DNA of 19,412 bases from Chloroflexota bacterium (GTDB taxonomy: Bacteria; Chloroflexota; Anaerolineae; UBA1429), in assembly GCA_012515695.1 (NCBI GenBank), contig JAAYXX010000348.1:1-19412 (forward strand). The letters run 5' to 3'. Numbering within the stretch: the first letter of the stretch is position 1; each line of letters begins with the position of its first letter. Both the position numbers and the translations under genes were made by a program. This document shows positions 15,293-19,412 of this stretch, one piece after another. Below the pieces are notes generated by a model that worked only from the letters and a program-made list of their open reading frames with translations, did no database searches and was not told where the DNA came from.

Positions 15293-16255
15293 TCAGAGGA
15301 CAACAGGAGGAACGATTACCTGTACCGCCGACGGGACTACGCGCACCTCAACCGGAACCTGGCCGATCATCTCGCCGTCTGCCTGCACCTGTACCGGCTG
15401 GCGACATTCAATCAATACCTTGTCTCTGGCCCCCAAGAAGCGCATACGCGGGTTCCGATGCTGCCGATTAAACAGCATACTCCAACCCACGCGCAAATAG
15501 GCCCACAACGAAGGCAGCCGGATGATGCACACGACCAACTCGCCGTCATCGGGGCGGATGTTCCTGGCCCAATGCAAAGCCGACCAGCCCACGCGGCTGG
15601 TGTTCGCCACCAACACCTCCGACGCGCGCAGATGCAGCGTGCGTCCATCCACGACAATCTTGAATCGGTAGGGCTGGAACCCAAGGAACTGCTTTAGCAC
15701 CTGAAAGACATAGGCCAGCCTGCCAAAGCGCAGCTTGGCCTCTCGATGGGTCCCGCCGATAACCAGGGAAGAGACGCCCGCCCCCACAACCAGCACGAAA
15801 TACCGCTCGCCCACCTGCATGGCGTCAATGCTGCGGGTTGTATGCGCGCCCACCAGCAGGTCCACCGCCTTGTACGGCTTGAGCGGGATGCCCAACTCCC
15901 GCGCCAGCGCGTTGCCCGTGCCTATCGGGATAATGCCCAGCGGCACGTTGGTGCCCACTAACCCGCTCACCACAGCCGACACCGTCCCATCTCCCCCCGC
16001 GGCTACCACCCGGCTGAACCCGTTCTCGATGGCCTGCCGCACCACCGGGACGATATCCTCCTGGCCGTTCATCTCATAGATTGTGTACCGACTGTGCGCC
16101 CCCCTGAACTTGACGCGGAGCGCCTCCCGCAGTTCGACCTGCTCAAAGCGGCCCGCTTCTGGGTTTAGCACCACAAAGACCGGCCCAATGTGCGCCACTG
16201 GTCGAGGTGTGCCGCGCAAGCGGGCACGTAGCCGGTCGAGGAGCATGAGGGTCAT
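15293..16255 (-). CDS. Diacylglycerol kinase-family lipid kinase (YegS/DgkB type)
   Basis: 320-aa soluble lipid kinase of the DAGK catalytic family, phosphorylating diacylglycerol or a related lipid at the membrane surface with ATP. Motifs: VVLNPEAG (28-35), AAGGDGTVSAVVSGL with the GGDGT nucleotide loop (87-91), PLGIIPIGTGNALARELGI (105-123), FVLVVGAG (153-160) and RPDDGELVVCII in the C-terminal beta domain. The ATG at 16255 is preferred over the TTG at 16258 because the GGGGAAG ribosome site then has a 5-nt spacer. It lies 13 bp behind the DUF362 gene and 39 bp ahead of the SDR gene, all on the - strand. A sphingoid or polyprenol substrate cannot be excluded. Confidence 0.93.
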   Translation of the reverse strand: MTLMLLDRLRARLRGTPRPVAHIGPVFVVLNPEAGRFEQVELREALRVKFRGAHSRYTIYEMNGQEDIVPVVRQAIENGFSRVVAAGGDGTVSAVVSGLVGTNVPLGIIPIGTGNALARELGIPLKPYKAVDLLVGAHTTRSIDAMQVGERYFVLVVGAGVSSLVIGGTHREAKLRFGRLAYVFQVLKQFLGFQPYRFKIVVDGRTLHLRASEVLVANTSRVGWSALHWARNIRPDDGELVVCIIRLPSLWAYLRVGWSMLFNRQHRNPRMRFLGARDKVLIECRQPVQVQADGEMIGQVPVEVRVVPSAVQVIVPPVVL

Positions 16256-16268
16256 CAATACTTCCCCA

Positions 16269-17168
16269 CTAGAAATCTAGCCGATGGCCGTATGCCGCCT
16301 CGGTGAAAATACCAATAGCCTCCTTGAGAGACAACGCGGGGTACTCTATCTTGGTCACATCTGTCTCGCCGAGGCCAAGCCGCCCCGCCTCCCAAATATG
16401 GTGCACTGCATCCGCGTAAAAGCCCATCAGACGCGCTCCCGTCGCGTCGGCAGCTACCGCATCCGTGCTGGCAATCACCAGCCCGGTCTCAAAGGTATAG
16501 CCCTCGATGGGGCCAGTGCCGATCATCGCCGGATGTCCCACGGTGATAGCCAGATGAATGGGAAACCGCTTGATCATCGCGGCAATGAACGAATGCATAT
16601 CAGTAAAAAACTCGTGCTGGTGATACTGTTTTGCGCGGGGATGCCCATAATAATCGGCCGCCGGGTAAGACATGGCAATGTTCTTCATTGCCAGCGTCAC
16701 CGTGGCCGTGGCGTGCATCTTGAGCTGGCTCACGGCAATCAGTGTCTCGTATTCCAGCACACGCGGGTTGACCATCACCGATAGCTGCGGCCCCTGTACA
16801 TCCTTGTCAGGCGCATAGGTCAACTCCACTTGCTGAAACGGCGGGCGGTTATGATCGAAGAAGGTCGCCCCCTCCTCTTCCACGACGTCCATCATACCCA
16901 CCAGCCGAAAAACCTCGTCTGTCTCTGCCGCCCCCGCCCCGCCGCTGACAACCAGCTCCTTGGGGCCAAACTGCTTCACATAGCGCAACACGGCGCGCAA
17001 CGTGTCGGGCTGCGTCACCCCGGTTGTCTTTTCCGGGGATGCCCACGTTTCGTTGGGCTTGACCGCGACCACCTTGCCGCGTATCAAGGGTTCCACGTCT
17101 ATATACCCAAGGGCCGCATAGATCGCCTTCCCCACATCCTCGTTGTGGGTAATGCTAACCACAGCCAT
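16269..17168 (-). CDS. DUF362 family protein
   Basis: 299-aa DUF362 protein. The family is conserved in anaerobic and deep-branching bacteria; its biochemical role is unknown, and relatives are often fused to ferredoxin domains. The start at 17168 (MAVVSITHNEDVGKAI) is chosen because GGGAGG stands 6 nt upstream; the ORF can be read back to 17303, but that extension runs through a 12-bp hairpin and has no ribosome site. Visible motifs: VVAVKPNETW (33-42), VSQLKMHATATVTLAMKN (146-163), GTGPIEGYTFETG (217-229) and IASTDAVAADATGARLMGF (232-250), all typical. There is no CxxCxxC cluster, so no attached ferredoxin. It heads the DUF362, lipid kinase, SDR operon. Confidence 0.88.
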   Translation of the reverse strand: MAVVSITHNEDVGKAIYAALGYIDVEPLIRGKVVAVKPNETWASPEKTTGVTQPDTLRAVLRYVKQFGPKELVVSGGAGAAETDEVFRLVGMMDVVEEEGATFFDHNRPPFQQVELTYAPDKDVQGPQLSVMVNPRVLEYETLIAVSQLKMHATATVTLAMKNIAMSYPAADYYGHPRAKQYHQHEFFTDMHSFIAAMIKRFPIHLAITVGHPAMIGTGPIEGYTFETGLVIASTDAVAADATGARLMGFYADAVHHIWEAGRLGLGETDVTKIEYPALSLKEAIGIFTEAAYGHRLDF

Positions 17169-17275
17169 CGCCATCCTCCCATACTGCTCTCGGCAGCGGG
17201 CCTGAATAGAGGCCAGCGAGATAGGCACCCTGCCGCTCATGCGTCGGCTCTGCGATACCCCCCAGACTTGGCGCA

Positions 17276-17308
17276 GGCCGTTGCGCCGAATGGCCTGGCG
17301 CAACGGCC
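17276..17308. terminator. 12-bp stem-loop after the SRPBCC gene
   Basis: Perfect 12-bp inverted repeat GGCCGTTGCGCC / GGCGCAACGGCC with a 9-nt loop, 44 nt past the stop of the - strand SRPBCC gene. There is no T-run, so it may be a weak terminator or an mRNA 3'-end stabiliser. It separates this gene from the DUF362 operon. Confidence 0.5.
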
Positions 17309-17352
17309 CCGCTCATCTCGCCTGGTTGCCTCATGTCCGGCACGCAACCGGG

Positions 17353-18309
17353 CTATCGGCGAACCCTGACGAATCCCCTACGCCGGAGATCCTCCTCCAC
17401 AGTCTGTCGATCCCCCTCAGCCTGGCTGGGAAGATCAACGGAAGGCCGTTCAGTCTCGCCTTGCGCCTTTGCGGCCACATCGTAGCATACGTCTTCAGGC
17501 GACAGGCCCTTCTCGCACAAGTCCTCATCTATCGTCTGGCGGTCCCCTTCTGCCTGGCTGGGAGTCATCATTCGCGTGGTCGGGCGCTGGATGGCAGGAC
17601 GTCGCTCCGCAAAGAGCGGCTCTCCCCGCTCAAAGGCTCGCTTGATCCGCTCCATATCGTCGCGAATCTCCTTCCTCATCGCCTCGCCGAACAAGTTCTC
17701 CGACACCCCCGCCGTCAAACCTTCCATGGGAACGTATTCCAGGACAAGCCGCACCTCAGTTCCCTGGTTCTCAGGCAACTGGCGGAAGTGTATGCTGCCA
17801 GTCTGGTCTACTTCCGAACCAGTGAACGAACGCCAGGTAATCAGCTCATTGGGGCGCTCGTTCAGAATCGCCGTATCCCACTCCAAAGTGATGGGCGTAC
17901 GCCCAGGCAGCGTGGCAACCCAATGATGGCGCCCGTTACCCAGCGAGGTGACAGACTCGAGGTGCCGCATAACCCGTGGCAGGTTCTCTAGATTCCGCCA
18001 AAAGGCATAGACCTCCTCCACAGGCCGACGAACGACTATCTCCTCCTCTAGCTCCAGACCTATGCGACGACCCGTTGGCCGCCTTCCCATGCGCATAAAA
18101 CCAGGTCTTCTACCCAACAGACTATTGAGAAAACTGTGCCCGGTGAACCCGCGATATAGCAACAGGCCGCTCGCAATGAGCGAAGGCAGATTTATGCGCC
18201 GGGTGGAGCGTAGACCAAAGCCCATCAACAGAGCACCCCCAAAGAGGGAGAGCGCGCGTTCGACGGGGCCGATGTTGGTTTGCTGTCCAGTTTCCCGTCT
18301 CTCGTTCAT
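17353..18309 (-). CDS. DUF2892/SRPBCC (cyclase-dehydrase-like) protein with duplicated C-terminal motif
   Basis: 318-aa protein. The start at 18309 has a strong AGGAGA site; an in-frame ATG at 18402 has none. Residues about 12-62 look like a DUF2892 (YgaP-like) segment with two short hydrophobic helices (NIGPVERALSLFGGALL ... LIASGLLLYRGFTG). Residues about 84-226 form an SRPBCC/START-like cavity domain of the polyketide-cyclase type, beginning with ELEEEIVVRRPVEEVYAFW and ending with a long C-terminal helix (MRKEIRDDMERIKRAFE). This combination is common and stress-associated, with no known enzyme activity. The tail carries a repeated motif, PSQAEGDRQT[IV][DE]EDL, at 250-264 and 294-308. Expression is probably driven by the promoter at 18551-18579. 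Ligand unknown. Confidence 0.87.
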   Translation of the reverse strand: MNERRETGQQTNIGPVERALSLFGGALLMGFGLRSTRRINLPSLIASGLLLYRGFTGHSFLNSLLGRRPGFMRMGRRPTGRRIGLELEEEIVVRRPVEEVYAFWRNLENLPRVMRHLESVTSLGNGRHHWVATLPGRTPITLEWDTAILNERPNELITWRSFTGSEVDQTGSIHFRQLPENQGTEVRLVLEYVPMEGLTAGVSENLFGEAMRKEIRDDMERIKRAFERGEPLFAERRPAIQRPTTRMMTPSQAEGDRQTIDEDLCEKGLSPEDVCYDVAAKAQGETERPSVDLPSQAEGDRQTVEEDLRRRGFVRVRR

Positions 18310-18543
18310 CTTTCTCCTTTCGCTAACAATCAGATCCCCAGCCAGGATGCAATGCAAGCCTAAACGCGGCAATCCGTGACGTGCGATCTGATGGGTAAGC
18401 ATGGAACAGCAAAGGAGCAGAATAAAGCGAGTTGGCGAGAGCTGTCAGGCAGGTTTGCGAGTGGAAGAGTGGATGGCTGGGTGTAGCAAGCTGCTAGAGG
18501 CAAGTTACACAAGCGCACTGGGGCGACAGACAACGACCTATTC
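18310..18543 (-). promoter_or_regulatory. Long 5' leader of the SRPBCC gene
   Basis: About 235 nt between the predicted transcription start and the ATG holds no gene I can support; one 61-codon GTG frame has no ribosome site. It can form an 8-bp long-range stem, ATCAGATC (18329-18336) with GATCTGAT (18385-18392), whose arm ends just before the AGGAGA ribosome site. A weaker GTGTA/TACAC pairing lies at about 18481-18510. I recognise no known riboswitch class. Confidence 0.35.
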
Positions 18544-18550
18544 ACAGAAC

Positions 18551-18579
18551 ATTATATCATAGCACACCACTCGCGTCAA
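18551..18579 (-). promoter_or_regulatory. Near-consensus sigma70 promoter upstream of the SRPBCC gene
   Basis: On the - strand: TTGACG, 17-nt spacer, perfect TATAAT. It is the strongest promoter match in the window and points at the SRPBCC gene about 240 nt away. The stretch between it and the repeat (18580-18671) shows nothing recognisable. Confidence 0.65.
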
Positions 18580-18671
18580 AGAAAAACCGTCGGCCCGGTG
18601 CATCCAGGACGCTGGGCGGCTATGGCGAGATGTTGTCATGAGTTCAAACAAAATAGGTCGGTAACAGCCAT

Positions 18672-18751
18672 TAGGATGGGCGGTTGAAACCGCAGCAACC
18701 GTTGCATCGCCAGCAAGCTGGCTCACCTGCCTGCGCAGTTTCAACTGCCTA
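18672..18751 (+). repeat. Modular hairpin-array repeat, short copy (80 bp)
   Basis: Same ends and orientation as the copy at 4293-4434: it opens TAGGATGGGCGGTTGAAACC and closes GCAGTTTCAACTGCCTA. Hairpins are GCGGTT/AACCGC, GCAAC-C-GTTGC, GCCAGC-AA-GCTGGC and GCAGTT/AACTGC. About 62 bp of the long copy's centre is missing, so only the outer units and a short CACCTGC core remain. It lies between the groEL terminator and the SRPBCC promoter. Confidence 0.8.
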
Positions 18752-18786
18752 CGGGATGGCGCTGCTACGGGTCCGCAACGCAGATG

Positions 18787-18821
18787 AAAAAACAGGCGGT
18801 ACTCAATGAGCACCGCCTGTT
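18787..18821 (-). terminator. Rho-independent terminator of groEL
   Basis: On the - strand, a 10-bp stem AACAGGCGGT / ACCGCCTGTT (with a possible inner 3-bp extension) is followed by a run of six T. It lies 53 nt past the groEL stop. Confidence 0.9.
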
Positions 18822-18873
18822 ACACTTAACCCTGCAAGCGCGATTGCCCTTGCAGGCAGTGAGGTAACGAATT

Positions 18874-19412
18874 CTAGTACATGCCACCCATGCCGCCGGG
18901 GCCACCAGGTCCACCAGCAGGCGCCGGAGCGGGCGGCTCGGGGATGTCGGTGATCAGCGCTTCGGTGGAGAGGATCATCGCCGCGATAGACGCAGCGTTC
19001 TCGACTGCCGAACGAGTCACCTTGGCCGGGTCAATGATACCCGCCTTGAACATGTCCACATAATCGTCGGCCATCACGTTGTAGCCAATCGCCATGTCGC
19101 CACTTTCCTTCTGGCGGCGGCGAATCTCAGCCACGACCACAGCACCGTCCTGGCCCGCGTTCTCCACGATGCCGCGCATCGGGGCTTCCAGCGCCCGCCG
19201 CACGATAGCGACACCAGTGTTCTCATCGCCCAGGCTCAGCTTGACATTATCCAGCGCCGAGATGGCGTTGATCAGCGTAACCCCACCACCGGGGACCATA
19301 CCCTCTTCAACGGCGGCGCGGGTCGCGGACAGGGCGTCCTCCACGCGGTGCTTTTTCTCTTTCAGTTCCACTTCCGTGGCAGCACCCACGCGAATCACCG
19401 CCACACCACCGG
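18874..19412 (-). CDS. groEL: GroEL chaperonin (60 kDa), C-terminal third, cut by window edge
   Basis: About 179 C-terminal residues of the GroEL/Cpn60 subunit, the ATP-driven cytoplasmic folding cage. Visible text runs from GGVAVIRVGAATEVELKEKKHRVEDAL through AAVEEGMVPGGGVTLI, GIVENAGQDGAVVV, GYNVMADDYVDMFKAGIIDPAKVTRSAVENAASIA and LSTEALITDIPEPP. It ends in a Gly/Pro/Met tail (GGPGGPGGMGGMY), the usual disordered cavity tail. The ATP-site Asp-containing segment is outside the window. The frame continues past the edge, and the GTG at 19404 is an internal valine, not a start. A strong terminator follows. Confidence 0.97.
   Translation of the reverse strand, partial: GGVAVIRVGAATEVELKEKKHRVEDALSATRAAVEEGMVPGGGVTLINAISALDNVKLSLGDENTGVAIVRRALEAPMRGIVENAGQDGAVVVAEIRRRQKESGDMAIGYNVMADDYVDMFKAGIIDPAKVTRSAVENAASIAAMILSTEALITDIPEPPAPAPAGGPGGPGGMGGMY

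Noticed and set aside
17169..17303. N-terminal extension of the DUF362 protein
   Set aside because: It is Arg-rich, unlike the family, contains a 12-bp hairpin and lacks a ribosome site; GGGAGG supports the 17168 start.
18310..18402. N-terminal extension of the SRPBCC protein
   Set aside because: There is no ribosome site before the 18402 ATG, while AGGAGA precedes the ATG at 18309.
18360..18545. 61-codon GTG frame in the SRPBCC leader
   Set aside because: It starts at the predicted transcription start with no ribosome site, and its composition is not protein-like.

Overview
The window is GC-rich bacterial DNA, densely coded on both strands, with good Shine-Dalgarno sites and sigma70-like promoters. 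No rRNA, tRNA, CRISPR array, transposase or phage gene is visible. The mix of GH2 mannosidases, ThuA-like and URO-D-like proteins, a GroEL ending in a Gly/Met-rich tail, and hairpin-rich intergenic repeats is what I would expect from a Chloroflexota (Anaerolineae-like) genome. That assignment is inferred from protein flavour and was not tested.

Region 1 (1-3390, + strand) holds a GH2 beta-mannosidase cut by the left window edge, then a small membrane-anchored PAS protein that has a four-cysteine module instead of a kinase. A strong hairpin ends the unit. Region 2 (3409-9166, - strand) is a carbohydrate cluster. A zinc alcohol dehydrogenase and a second GH2 beta-mannosidase-like enzyme form a tight pair. 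A ThuA-like protein follows, separated from the pair by a 142-bp array of hairpins. Upstream lies a URO-D/MtaA-like protein with its own promoter. Region 3 (9167-9834) holds cutA, transcribed divergently from the URO-D-like gene and closed by a 16-bp hairpin. Region 4 (9835-14202) has a mannonate-dehydratase-like enolase (-) divergent from an aldose 1-epimerase-like gene (+). A uridine-kinase-family gene and a second URO-D-like gene follow as a two-gene operon.

Region 5 (14219-17168, - strand) is an apparent operon of a DUF362 protein, a diacylglycerol-kinase-family lipid kinase and an SDR with a C-terminal membrane helix. Region 6 (17353-18579, - strand) is a two-domain DUF2892/SRPBCC protein behind a near-consensus promoter and a leader of about 235 nt. 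The right edge carries the 3' end of groEL with a classic terminator, followed by a second, shorter (80 bp) copy of the hairpin element.

Regions 1 to 4 read together as degradation of mannose-containing glycans: beta-mannosidases release sugars, an epimerase and a dehydrogenase process them, and a ManD-like dehydratase handles an aldonate. Two URO-D-fold proteins, one with an intact H-x-C...C zinc site, hint at a methyl-group or other C1 reaction on the substrates. No transporter or transcription factor is in the window, so the locus is probably only partly shown. The most unusual non-coding signal is the modular hairpin element in its two copies.
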